Shown piece after piece: positions 9,746 through 18,105 of a DNA stretch of 64,000 nucleotides. This stretch comes from Eisenbergiella porci. Its GTDB lineage: Bacteria; Bacillota; Clostridia; Lachnospirales; Lachnospiraceae. How positions within the stretch are numbered: the first letter of the stretch is position 1; every line of letters starts with the position of its first letter. The stretch covers positions 1 through 64,000 of the forward strand of contig NZ_VUMI01000026.1 of NCBI RefSeq assembly GCF_009696275.1, given 5' to 3'. The position numbers were made by a program, and so were the translations under genes. A model generated the notes under the pieces. It did not search any database. It had not been told where the DNA came from and saw only the letters and a list, made by a program, of their open reading frames with translations.

Positions 9746-9778
9746 AGGGATTCCTCCAATAAGAACGGAAGAATCCCT
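9746..9778. terminator. Hairpin shared by both Rpn gene copies
   Basis: AGGGATTC (9746-9753) pairs with GAATCCCT (9771-9778), extended by an inner TCC/GGA. There is no clear T-run. It lies downstream of both the GH66 gene (+) and the Rpn gene (-), and a related hairpin sits at the same relative place beside the Rpn remnant near 14.57 kb. It could serve as a terminator or as the end of a mobile unit. Confidence 0.5.
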
Positions 9779-9897
9779 CAGTATGTTCACGAAAAAACGG
9801 TCAGCCGGTGAGTCTGTTTCTGAAGCATAATCGGCTATATTTATTTATCCATGACGTATATGGGATCTATTATATATCGGTACTTTTCCCAAAACCT

Positions 9898-10815
9898 TTA
9901 CAGTCCATACTTTCTGTACAGTCTGTTTCTGATGGCGGGATTGTCCGCAGCCTTGGAAATATCTGAATAACGGTTATCTCTTTCCAGCAGCTGTATCAGC
10001 CGGGCAAATCTGTTTTCGCCTTCTTTTATACCTTCCGTCCTGCAGTCTTCCATCCATTCTTCAAAAGCTCTGCACATATCAACACATTCTCCTTCCTTAT
10101 TTTCCAGCATATATTTTCTCAGTTTTGGTGAATTGGTACGGTTGACAATTACCTCAAAGGCCTGTTCCGTCAGCCTTGAAAAAGCGGCTCTGTTATTTTC
10201 AAAAAAAATCTGCATGGCCCGTTTGTCATCCACACGCTGTAGAATTCCCATAACCTCTCTCAGTTCAGTATGGAACAATTCAATATCCATATCTTTCCTT
10301 ACAGAGATTAGGCGCAGAGGATAGTCCGGAATCTGTTCTCTGAAGCGCGCCGTTTTAGATCGAAAAGCAATCATTTCGGACAGTCTGCGGGGAACCGTCC
10401 ATTCCTCCTGTCCATAATATAAAACAATGGTCAGCACGGGCAGCAGCGATATGGCTTTCCCAGGCCTGAAAATTATACTGACGGATTTTTGTTCCGCCTC
10501 AAAAGCCTTAATCTGACGTTCGTATTCATCCGCGTCATAGCGCATACAACGGACAGGCATCCGATAGTCTCTGCGTTCCTGATTCTCTATCGCAAATATG
10601 GCAACTGGTTCTTCCTGATACCACAGCTTTTTCAAATCTCTGTATTTTTTTCCGGGTTTTCCCTGATTGGTGCTGGTATACTGGGCACTGTCCAACGTCA
10701 GAAGCTCTTCCGGAAGGATGACTGTTTTTCCCTGAAAGCAGCATCCGTTCAGAAGATCTGCAAAAATATGCGCGTCTCCCAGAAAAGCATTCAGGGTAAT
10801 ATCTTTTTTACCCAT
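9898..10815 (-). CDS. Rpn-family recombination-promoting nuclease / putative transposase
   Basis: 305-aa member of the PD-(D/E)XK Rpn/DUF4351-like group. The N-terminal nuclease-like part begins MGKKDITLNAFLGDAHIFAD and contains the family's E-x-Q metal-binding variant in PVAIFAIENQERRDYR (near residues 70-85). A helical C-terminus follows, with ENRFARLIQLLERDNRYSDI and the terminal YRKYGL. These genes are abundant and multicopy in Lachnospiraceae. RpnA of E. coli is a DNA endonuclease that promotes RecA-independent recombination. Start supported by GGAGATAAT upstream of ATG on the minus strand. A deleted homologue occurs at ~14.65 kb. Confidence 0.85.
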   Translation of the reverse strand: MGKKDITLNAFLGDAHIFADLLNGCCFQGKTVILPEELLTLDSAQYTSTNQGKPGKKYRDLKKLWYQEEPVAIFAIENQERRDYRMPVRCMRYDADEYERQIKAFEAEQKSVSIIFRPGKAISLLPVLTIVLYYGQEEWTVPRRLSEMIAFRSKTARFREQIPDYPLRLISVRKDMDIELFHTELREVMGILQRVDDKRAMQIFFENNRAAFSRLTEQAFEVIVNRTNSPKLRKYMLENKEGECVDMCRAFEEWMEDCRTEGIKEGENRFARLIQLLERDNRYSDISKAADNPAIRNRLYRKYGL

Positions 10816-11175
10816 AATTATCTCCTGTAATTATAAATTTTTTAACGACAAAAATCAATTAGTATTTAGAAAAAAACAAACTTTGCCGATAGTTTTTATA
10901 CCGGACGATTATTATTTGAACATTGGAATATATGGGAGAGTTCCCAAAGATTCATTCAGAAAAGCGGCTGAAACACCGCCATGAATTTATCCGCTAAATT
11001 TCGTTTCGCAAAATAATAATAGCAAAGGATTAGGAAGAAAACAAGTATTTCCTTTTGCAATACTATTATGATATGCAGGCGCGTTACTGTTCACATCCGG
11101 AATAAATGGGGGAAGACAGTAATGTGACAGTAATAACCTGGCAACAGCAAATTAGCCGGAGATGGGGGATAAATA
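10816..11175. other. A/T-rich intergenic stretch
   Basis: 360 bases between the Rpn gene and the truncated binding-protein stub. They contain no open frame of note, no convincing terminator, and only one copy of the short GTTACTGTTCAC-like sequence seen elsewhere in the window (near 11083). It may be the scar where the rest of an upstream transporter operon was lost. Confidence 0.4.
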
Positions 11176-11373
11176 TTGCAATCCGCCACAAGCTCGTATA
11201 AACTATACGACCTCCAGGTTTATTCCAAGAACCAGCTGGCAAAATGGATCGCCGGTGAAAGCGACGTCAATGCGGATTGGGATAATTATCTGAAAGAGCT
11301 TGAAAATGTGGGCTTAAGTCATTACCTGGAAGTAAAGCAGAAGATTTTTGATCGTTACGATTCGGCAGAATAA
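11176..11373 (+). pseudogene. C-terminal stub of an ABC sugar-binding lipoprotein
   Basis: The 65 codons before a TAA resemble the C-terminal tail of family-1 binding proteins associated with LplB/LplC permeases (pattern W-x-x-GE-x-D-x-x-x-DWDNYL-x-x-LE-x-x-GL-x-x-YLE-x-KQ). Signal peptide and main lobes are missing, and a stop codon lies just upstream in frame. It sits 15 bases before the fucosidase pseudogene, so it is the remnant of an importer gene that once preceded that enzyme. Family assignment rests on motif memory only. Confidence 0.6.
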
Positions 11374-11388
11374 GTAAAGGAGAGAACC

Positions 11389-12708
11389 ATGGATACAGGA
11401 GTCGATTCCGAAGTAAAATATATCCCGGATGAGCAGAACGCTGCAGAAGCAGCTGTAAAAAGAGCGGCAGCCATAGTGCCCTCAGCCAGACAGGTAAAAT
11501 GGAATTGCATGGAATTTTACGGTTTTGTACATTTTGGCTTATATACATTTGACCCGTCAAGAGAGGGGAAGGCAGGGCCTGAAATCTTCAATCCGGAAAA
11601 ATTCGATCCGTATCAGTGGGTCAGGGCATTTAAGGCAGCAGGCATGAAAGGCCTGCTGCTGACCTGTAAGCATCATGAAGGCTTTTGCCTCTGGCCCAGT
11701 GAATATACGGAATTCAGTGTCAGGAACAGCCCGTGGAAGGATGGAAAAGGGGATATCGTAAAAGAGGTCTCCGAGGCCTGTCATGCGGAAGGCCTGAAGT
11801 TCGGCGTTTATCTTTCCCCATGGGATATGCATGAAAAGACATACGGCACACCGGAATATGACGTGTTTTTCAAAAACCAGCTGACGGAGCTGTGCAGTAA
11901 TTACGGTGAACTGTTCTGCGTCTGGTTTGACGGCGCTTGCCGTTCAAAAGATAAACTTCAGGACTATGATTGGGATGGCTATTATGATATAATCAGACGA
12001 CTGCAGCCGGAAGCCTGTATCAGTATCTGCGGCCCTGACGTGAGATGGATATCGGAAGCCGGGAATTCATTCAGCAATATGATGAACTGATATGGTATCC
12101 CGCAGAGGTGGATGTATCCATACGCCCCAGCTGGGGCTATATGAAAGGCGAAGCGGAAAAGCTTCATTCGCTTGATACATTGATTAATATGTATGAAAAA
12201 GCAGTGGGCGGCAATGCCAATCTGCTCCTGAATGTTCCTCCAACACAGAGGGACTGTTTGATGAAGCGGACGTGGCGCGCCTTACGGAAATGGGAAATGA
12301 AATCAAACGCATCTTCAGTAAATCCCAGCTTGCAAACGCATCAGCGGCAGACGGAAAGGGAAGGGATGCCGGCGCGGTACTAAATAAGGACAGGGGCAGT
12401 TTTATGAAGCCGCTTCCGAAGAACTTCCTGCGATTGAAATTCATCTGACAGGGGAAAAAGAAATAAATCTGGTGACCATTAAGGAGACCATAGAGCTTGG
12501 ACAGCATATTGAGGAATTTTGCCTGGAGATTCCGGCAGCAGGGGGATTTCAGGAAATTTACAGGGCGGCCACAGTGGGTTATCAGAGAATATGTCGTTTC
12601 CCCACGGTACATACGCAGGTTCTGAGGTTCAGAGTGCTTAAAACAAGAGGAAAGACTTCATTGACTGAAATTGGAATCTATTATGATGACAAACACAGGA
12701 ACCTTTGA
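11389..12708 (+). pseudogene. Degenerate GH29 alpha-L-fucosidase
   Basis: AAGGAGAGAACC precedes ATG 11389, and the first ~225 codons are a good GH29 catalytic half: FYGFVHFGLYTFDP, GLLLTCKHHEGFCLWPS, FGVYLSPWD, and the nucleophile Asp in FCVWFDGAC. At ~12045, after CGPDVRW, the frame breaks and an internal piece is missing; the family sequence resumes in another frame as GSREFIQQYDELIWYP. A further base is lost near 12250 (NVPPTQR should continue into LFDEADVARL) and another at a T-run near 12411 (GSF should continue into YEAASEELPAIEIHL). The last segment, a beta-sandwich tail, runs to a TGA at 12708. Three lesions make it non-functional as written. Confidence 0.8.
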
Positions 12709-14503
12709 AATCAGGGACAAATTTTATCTGAACGGAAAACCGTTCCAGATTATTTCGGGAGGAATCCATTATTTCAGGGTCCTTCCCGAATACTGGGAGG
12801 ACAGGCTGCGGAAGCTCAAGGAGATGGGCTGCAATACCGTGGAAACCTACATCCCCTGGAACATGCATGAGCCTGAAAAGGGCAGGTTTGATTTTTATGG
12901 GGAAAAGGTACACGGCATGCTGGACATAGTGTCTTTCATCCGGAAGGCACAGCAGCTGGGGCTGTGGGTGATTCTGCGCCCCTCGCCCTATATCTGCGCG
13001 GAGTGGGACTTCGGAGGCCTGCCCGCCTGGCTGCTGGCGCAGGGGGATATGGCCTTAAGAACCAGCGATGAAAGATTTCTCTGCCATGTGAGAGCCTATT
13101 ATGACAGGCTGATGCCTTTGCTGGCGCCGCTCCAGATTGATCACGGCGGCCCCGTCATCATGCTTCAGGTGGAAAATGAATATGGCTCCTTCGGCAATGA
13201 TAAGAAATATCTGGAAAGCCTGCGGGATATGATGCGCGGACAGGGAATTACGGTGCCTCTTTTTGCATCCGACGGGCCGGGGCATAACATGCTTTCCAAT
13301 ACCAGGATTGATGGTGTGTTTCCTACCGCGAATTTCGGCTCAGGCACGAAAAGGGCTTTTTCCATTCTGGAGGAATATACGGACGGCGGTCCCTGTATGT
13401 GTACGGAATTCTGGATAGGCTGGTTCGATGCCTGGCGCGATGAGAAGCACCATAAGGGCAATATGGAAATTGCCGCAAAGGAGCTGGAGGAGCTTCTGGA
13501 GCTGGGAAATGTGAACTTTTACATGTTTGAGGGCGGCACTAACTTCGGCTTTATGAATGGATCTAATTACGGAGATCATCTGACGGCGGATGTGACTTCC
13601 TATGATTATGACGCCCTGCTTACCGAGGACGGACAGATTACGGAGAAATACAGACGTTTCCAGGAGATCATTAGCAGGCATCGTGGAAAAGGGGCGGAGC
13701 CGGATGAAAGTATTGCCGGCAGCAAATTATCCGGAGAAGATGGGGAAGAAAAGAATTTCCGGGAAAGAACTGCCTATGGCACATGCAATGTTTCGCAGAA
13801 GGTAGATTTGTTCCATGCGCTGGACTGCCTGGCGGAGCCTGTAGGGACACTCAGTCCCATGTCCATGGAACGGCTGGGACAGAGCTACGGTTATACCCTG
13901 TATTCCTCGGTTCTGCATACGGAGAGACAGCTGCACAGCATCAGGCTTTATCAGGCGGCGGATCGGGCCATTTGCTTTGCCGATGGAAAAAGGATTCTCA
14001 CTGCAATGGACAGGGAGCTTCTGGAACGCCATGAGGTGGAGCTGACAGTATCGCAGGATATCCGGCTGGATATTCTCATGGAAAACATGGGAAGGGTCAA
14101 TTATGGGCCTATGATAAACTGGCAGAGGAAGGGAATCGACGGCTGTGTAATGATAAACGACTGTTTCGCCCAGCATGGCTGGCAGCAGTACTGCCTTCCC
14201 ATGGATAACCTGGAGAAGCTGGATTTTACCAGAGGCTATGATGAGGGAATGCCTGCGTTTTACCGGTTTGCCTTTACGGTAGAGGCGCCTGGAGATACCT
14301 TCCTGGACTGCAGCGGCTGGGGAAAGGGCTGTGTCTTTGTAAATGGCTTCCATCTGGGAAGGTTCTGGGAGGCAGGCCCGCAGAAAAGGCTGTATCTGCC
14401 GGGAGCGCTTCTGAAAAAAGGGGAGAACGAAATCATTCTTTTTGAATCGGAAGGAAAATGCGCAGACAGTATTTCCCTGCTGGCGGAACCGGATTTGGGG
14501 TAA
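12683..14503 (+). CDS. GH35 beta-galactosidase, cytoplasmic
   Basis: 606-aa glycoside hydrolase family 35 enzyme, which removes non-reducing beta-D-galactose. Motifs: ISGGIHYFRV at the N-terminus, TYIPWNMHEPEKG, acid/base Glu ~166 in QVENEYGS, and nucleophile Glu ~242 in CTEFWIGWFDAW; beta-sandwich domains follow, with GWGKGCVFVNGFHLGRFW near the end. No signal peptide. Start choice is uncertain: ATG 12683, ATG 12686 or TTG 12671 all lie inside the fucosidase tail, with no good ribosome site, which suggests translational coupling to the upstream gene in the intact ancestor. Since that gene is now broken, expression may be impaired. Confidence 0.88.
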   Translation: MMTNTGTFEIRDKFYLNGKPFQIISGGIHYFRVLPEYWEDRLRKLKEMGCNTVETYIPWNMHEPEKGRFDFYGEKVHGMLDIVSFIRKAQQLGLWVILRPSPYICAEWDFGGLPAWLLAQGDMALRTSDERFLCHVRAYYDRLMPLLAPLQIDHGGPVIMLQVENEYGSFGNDKKYLESLRDMMRGQGITVPLFASDGPGHNMLSNTRIDGVFPTANFGSGTKRAFSILEEYTDGGPCMCTEFWIGWFDAWRDEKHHKGNMEIAAKELEELLELGNVNFYMFEGGTNFGFMNGSNYGDHLTADVTSYDYDALLTEDGQITEKYRRFQEIISRHRGKGAEPDESIAGSKLSGEDGEEKNFRERTAYGTCNVSQKVDLFHALDCLAEPVGTLSPMSMERLGQSYGYTLYSSVLHTERQLHSIRLYQAADRAICFADGKRILTAMDRELLERHEVELTVSQDIRLDILMENMGRVNYGPMINWQRKGIDGCVMINDCFAQHGWQQYCLPMDNLEKLDFTRGYDEGMPAFYRFAFTVEAPGDTFLDCSGWGKGCVFVNGFHLGRFWEAGPQKRLYLPGALLKKGENEIILFESEGKCADSISLLAEPDLG

Positions 14504-14567
14504 TATAGTATTTATTGTAACTGTGAAGACGCTGTCCAGTCACTGTTTATTTTTGTAAGGAAAAGAG

Positions 14568-14602
14568 AGAGGGACCCTTCCAATGAATGGAAGAGTCCCT
14601 CT
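14568..14602. terminator. Hairpin beside the Rpn remnant
   Basis: AGAGGGAC plus CCTTCC (14568-14581) pairs with GGAAGA plus GTCCCTCT (14589-14602). It can terminate the GH35 transcript, although only a short T-rich tail follows. It matches the hairpin at 9746 in sequence style and in position relative to the Rpn 3' end. Confidence 0.55.
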
Positions 14603-14639
14603 GTTTCTGCGGGCGGTATAGCAGTCCGTTTTCACACGC

Positions 14640-14850
14640 TGCTATAGCCCGTACTTTTTATATAATCTGTTCCCGCTTCCAAAATATCTGCAATGCGGCC
14701 TTCATTTTCCAACAGCTGAATCAGGCGGGCAAGCCTGGCTTTCCCTGATTGGTGCGGGTATACCGGGCGTTGTCCAGAGGCAGAAGTTCTTCCGGCCGGA
14801 TGGGCGTATTTCCCTGAAAGCAGAAGCCGTTCATGAGAGCAGTATCAGAA
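14640..14850 (-). pseudogene. Internally deleted Rpn-family gene
   Basis: Read on the minus strand, the segment gives NGFCFQGNTPIRPEELLPLD and then NARYTRTNQGKPG, homologous to residues ~28-58 of the intact copy at 9.9 kb. It then jumps directly to ARLIQLLENEGRIADI and a degenerate C-terminal end near 14645. The jump removes about 200 codons and shifts the frame to an immediate TGA. The very N-terminus is also unrecognisable. This is a dead copy; together with the intact copy it brackets the decayed fucosidase/beta-galactosidase segment. Confidence 0.8.
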
Positions 14851-14972
14851 TGGCAAAGGATAATAAGGATTATAAGTATTTTCCGTAATGGTTCAAAAAA
14901 AACCATATTTACGAAAAAAACCAACAAGATACGGAAGAAATAAGATGATATAGTAAATAATAGATAAAACAT

Positions 14973-15003
14973 GATATAATGTCAACGTAGACGACATTAT
15001 ATC
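14973..15003. promoter_or_regulatory. Operator-like inverted repeat over the KDPG operon -10
   Basis: GATATAATGTC (14973-14983) and GACATTATATC (14993-15003) form a perfect 11-bp inverted repeat around a 9-base centre. The left arm contains TATAAT (14975-14980) preceded by TG, an extended -10; no good -35 is visible. It lies ~90 bases upstream of the aldolase start. A dimeric repressor bound here would block the promoter. An RNA stem-loop is the alternative, but no T-run follows. Confidence 0.6.
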
Positions 15004-15094
15004 TATAAATCCTGGTTTCTGCGCCCGCCGCAGCCATCCGGTCCGTTGTACGCAGGAATAAATAACCTATCACCTAAAAAGGGGAGGAAAGAGA

Positions 15095-16057
15095 ATGAAC
15101 GAAGTATTGGAACAAATCAGCAGAATCGGTATTGTCCCGGTTGTGAAAATTGACAGAGTGGAGGATGCGGTGCCGCTTGCAGCAGCGCTTTGCAACGGCG
15201 GTCTTCCCTGTGCGGAGGTGACCTTCCGTACGGAAGCTGCAGCAGGAGCGATTGCCGCCATCAGAAAGGCGTTCCCGGAAATGCTGCTGGGCGCAGGTAC
15301 CGTGCTGACCACAAAACAGGTAGATGAAGCCATGGATGCAGGAGCAACCTTTATTGTCAGCCCCGGGCTGAATCCCGAAGTGGTAAAATACTGTGTAGAT
15401 AATAAAATTCCCGTCACCCCCGGCTGTTCGAATCCCAGCGATATTGAAATCGCCATTTCCCTGGGGCTTGATGTTGTGAAGTTTTTCCCGGCAGAGGCGG
15501 CAGGCGGCCTAGCCATGATCAAAGCGATGTCCGCTCCTTATGTAAATATGAAATTTATGCCTACCGGCGGAATCAGCGCCAAGAACCTGAATGAATATCT
15601 TGGTTTTAATAAAATTATTGCCTGCGGCGGAAGCTGGATGGTGAAGAGCGAGCTGATCAATGCGGGTGAATTTGATAAAATTGAAGCGCTTACAAGAGAA
15701 GCGGTACAGCTGATGCTTGGCTTTGAACTGGCGCATGTGGGAATTAATGAGACGGATGAAGATGCTGCCGACAAAACAGCGGGACGTTTTGAAGCTATTT
15801 TCGGATTTGCGAAGAAAACCGGCGCCAGCTCCGTATTTGCAGGAACTGCAGTAGAAGTGATGAAGACACCCGGGCTGGGCGCTAAGGGACATATCGGCAT
15901 CAGGACCAACTTTATCAACAGAGCGGTTAATTATCTCGAATACCAGGGTGTTGAATTTGATCAGTCCAGCGCAAAATATGATGACAAGGGCAGCCTCAAG
16001 GCAATTTATCTGAAGGAAGAAGTCGGCGGTTTTGCGGTTCATCTGGTACAGAAATAA
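15095..16057 (+). CDS. eda: KDPG aldolase fused to a VOC/glyoxalase-like domain
   Basis: 320 aa. Residues 1-205 are a class I 2-keto-3-deoxy-6-phosphogluconate / 4-hydroxy-2-oxoglutarate aldolase: catalytic Glu41 in EVTFRTE, GAGTVLT, and Schiff-base Lys129 in DVVKFFPAE. It splits KDPG to pyruvate and glyceraldehyde 3-phosphate in the cytoplasm. Residues ~208-320 add a VOC-fold module (LAHVGINETDEDAADKTAGRF ending in GFAVHLVQK) absent from E. coli Eda (~213 aa). The RBS GGGGAGGAAAGAG precedes ATG. The KDG kinase follows 32 bases downstream, so the pair forms the lower hexuronate branch. The VOC role is unknown; metal-dependent handling of a related keto-acid is possible. Confidence 0.92.
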   Translation: MNEVLEQISRIGIVPVVKIDRVEDAVPLAAALCNGGLPCAEVTFRTEAAAGAIAAIRKAFPEMLLGAGTVLTTKQVDEAMDAGATFIVSPGLNPEVVKYCVDNKIPVTPGCSNPSDIEIAISLGLDVVKFFPAEAAGGLAMIKAMSAPYVNMKFMPTGGISAKNLNEYLGFNKIIACGGSWMVKSELINAGEFDKIEALTREAVQLMLGFELAHVGINETDEDAADKTAGRFEAIFGFAKKTGASSVFAGTAVEVMKTPGLGAKGHIGIRTNFINRAVNYLEYQGVEFDQSSAKYDDKGSLKAIYLKEEVGGFAVHLVQK

Positions 16058-16089
16058 TAGAAACGGATAAAGGAAAGGTGAGGAAAATT

Positions 16090-17112
16090 ATGAGTAAAGT
16101 AGTTACATTCGGGGAAATCATGCTGAGACTTGCACCGGAAGGCTATTACCGCTTCGTACAGGCGGATACTTATGGCGCAACCTATGGCGGAGGGGAAGCG
16201 AACGTTTCCGTATCTCTGGCGAATTTTGGTTTGGATTCCAAATTTGTGACCAAACTGCCGAAGCATGAAATCGGACAGGCAGGGGTGAATTCCCTGAGAA
16301 AATTCGGCGTGGATACCTCCGATATTGTAAGAGGCGGCAGCCGTGTGGGTATTTATTTCCTGGAAAAAGGCGCAAGCCAGCGTCCTTCCAAGGTTATTTA
16401 CGACCGTGCCGGATCTTCCATTGCGGAAGCGGTAAAAGAGGATTTTGACTGGGATAAGATTTTTGAAGGCGCAGACTGGTTCCATTTTACCGGGATTACT
16501 CCCGCGCTGGGCGACAATGTGGCGGAAATCTGTCTGGAAGCCGTAAAGAAAGCGAAGGAAAAGGGAATCACCGTAAGCTGCGACCTGAATTACAGAAATA
16601 AACTGTGGAGCAAGGAAAAAGCTGGACAGGTTATGGGAGAACTCTGCAAATATGTGGATGTCTGCATTGCCAACGAAGAGGATGCGGGAGATGTATTCGG
16701 CATCAAAGCGGCAAATACCGATGTAACCAGCGGACAGGTAAATCACGAGGGCTACAAGGATGTGGCAAAGCAGCTGGCTGACAGATTCGGCTTTAAGAAG
16801 GTGGCAATCACCTTAAGGACGTCCATTTCCGCAAATGACAACAAATGGGCTGCCATGCTGTATGACGGAACGGATTTTTATTTCAGCAAAAATTATCTGA
16901 TGCACATCGTTGACCGTGTAGGCGGCGGGGATTCCTTCGGCGCAGGGCTGATTTACAGCTGCCTGCAGAATATGGAGCCTCAGCAGATCATTGAGTTTGC
17001 CGTTGCTGCCAGCTGCCTGAAGCACAGCATCGAAGGTGACTTCAATATGGTAACCGTGGATGAGGTTTCCAAGCTTGCAGGCGGAGATGCCTCGGGAAGA
17101 GTACAGCGCTGA
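16090..17112 (+). CDS. kdgK: 2-keto-3-deoxygluconate kinase (PfkB family)
   Basis: 340-aa ribokinase-family sugar kinase that phosphorylates KDG to KDPG, feeding the aldolase encoded just upstream. It has the N-terminal PfkB strand VVTFGEIMLRLAP, a substrate-binding GGGEANVSVSLANFG segment, and the C-terminal anion-hole signature GGGDSFGAGLIYS with the catalytic Asp. ATG 16090 is preferred over GTG 16078 because GGTGAGG lies six bases upstream. KDG as substrate is inferred from the operon partner; other PfkB substrates are possible. No upstream hexuronate isomerase or dehydratase genes are in the window. Confidence 0.9.
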   Translation: MSKVVTFGEIMLRLAPEGYYRFVQADTYGATYGGGEANVSVSLANFGLDSKFVTKLPKHEIGQAGVNSLRKFGVDTSDIVRGGSRVGIYFLEKGASQRPSKVIYDRAGSSIAEAVKEDFDWDKIFEGADWFHFTGITPALGDNVAEICLEAVKKAKEKGITVSCDLNYRNKLWSKEKAGQVMGELCKYVDVCIANEEDAGDVFGIKAANTDVTSGQVNHEGYKDVAKQLADRFGFKKVAITLRTSISANDNKWAAMLYDGTDFYFSKNYLMHIVDRVGGGDSFGAGLIYSCLQNMEPQQIIEFAVAASCLKHSIEGDFNMVTVDEVSKLAGGDASGRVQR

Positions 17113-17233
17113 TGCTGTGATGTTTGCCTGATTTTTGAATATATATATATGTATATATGGCTGAATACCTGACATCTGTTACTTAACGGATGTGGCTGCG
17201 GTATAAAGCTGATGGCCGTTTTTGCGGTTTGTA

Positions 17234-17264
17234 TGCGCCCTCCGGACAGAGGGCGCATTTTTTT
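17234..17264 (+). terminator. Rho-independent terminator
   Basis: TGCGCCCTC (17234-17242) pairs perfectly with GAGGGCGCA (17249-17257) around CGGACA, followed by seven T. It lies 120 bases after the kdgK stop and should end the eda-kdgK transcript. Confidence 0.9.
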
Positions 17265-17491
17265 GCGTTAAAATGTTGCAGAAGGCTTTGCCATGAGTCC
17301 CTTTGCCGGCGGTGCTGTTCCGCCGGTATATTCTATCCTTTTCCAGAAACGATCCGGCCTTCCAGGAGCAGGAGGCGGCATAAGCGATAAGTTTTGTCCA
17401 GGGAATCTGTGGGGACAAGTGCCTTTGTATGTGTTATGGTAATATCATTTTTATCCAACTGGAAAAAATAATGTTAAGAGGAAAAAAGGGA

Positions 17492-17521
17492 TTGACAACT
17501 ATATCTGTAAATGATATAGTT
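17492..17521 (+). promoter_or_regulatory. rrf2 promoter with embedded palindromic operator
   Basis: A perfect -35 TTGACA (17492-17497) and -10 TATAGT (17515-17520) are spaced 17 bases. Between and over them lies a perfect 9-bp inverted repeat: AACTATATC (17497-17505), TGTAAAT, GATATAGTT (17513-17521). Binding of the Rrf2-family protein encoded downstream to this site would repress its own promoter, a common arrangement for the family. Confidence 0.75.
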
Positions 17522-17603
17522 ACAGTACAAAGTGTATAACAAATAATTACAGTTACAAATGAAAATAAAATATGGGCGCAATAACGCAGAAGGGGGTAAT
17601 GTA

Positions 17604-18050
17604 TTGAACAGTGATTTTTGTGTGGCCGTGCATGGCCTGGTATTTCTGAAGCATAAGGGATGCACAATTTCCAGTGAAGAGCTGGCGGAAAATATCTGTA
17701 CCAATCCGGCCCGCGTAAGAAAAGTAATGGCAAAGCTGAAGAAGGTGGGCCTGGTGCAGACAAAGGAAGGAAAGGTGGGCGGTTATACCTCTGTGGAGCA
17801 GGCGGAAGATATTACGCTGTACCGGGTTGCCGAAGCATTGGATATCCGGTTTGTGGAAGCTTCCTGGCGCAGCGGGGACAGTGATATGAACTGTATGATT
17901 GCTTCGGGCATGGCGGATGTGATGGATGAAATCTACCTGAACTTAAATGACATGTGCCTGGAGAAGCTGAAAACGATTACGATAGGCGAGATAGAACGGA
18001 AACTGATAGAAATACGGGCGCAAAAACAGGCGAAAGCAGCAGTGGGATAA
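17604..18050 (+). CDS. Rrf2-family transcriptional regulator
   Basis: 149-aa winged-helix regulator. The start is a TTG at 17604 with AGGGGGTAAT upstream; this gives MNSDFCVAVHGLVFLKHKG, the canonical Rrf2 beginning, whereas the in-frame ATG at 17559 overlaps the promoter region. The wing contains VGLVQTKEGKVGGY. The three clustered cysteines that hold Fe-S in IscR/NsrR are not present; only C8, one Cys in DSDMNCMIA and one in NDMCLEK are seen, so it probably belongs to the non-Fe-S branch sensing redox or a metabolite. Neighbours (a reductase remnant and a CcdA-TlpA protein) point to thiol-redox control. Confidence 0.87.
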   Translation: MNSDFCVAVHGLVFLKHKGCTISSEELAENICTNPARVRKVMAKLKKVGLVQTKEGKVGGYTSVEQAEDITLYRVAEALDIRFVEASWRSGDSDMNCMIASGMADVMDEIYLNLNDMCLEKLKTITIGEIERKLIEIRAQKQAKAAVG

Positions 18051-18105
18051 TTCTTCTGCCCGCAGATAAATTTCATTTTTGCTTCACAAAACAAGGAGAA
18101 TTCAA

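Noticed and set aside
15420-15436. tRNA-like GTTCGAATCCC sequence
   Set aside because: It is inside the aldolase gene and no cloverleaf can be formed around it.
17140-17160. AT-dinucleotide run after kdgK as a functional element
   Set aside because: Simple (TA)n sequence; the real terminator lies ~80 bases later.
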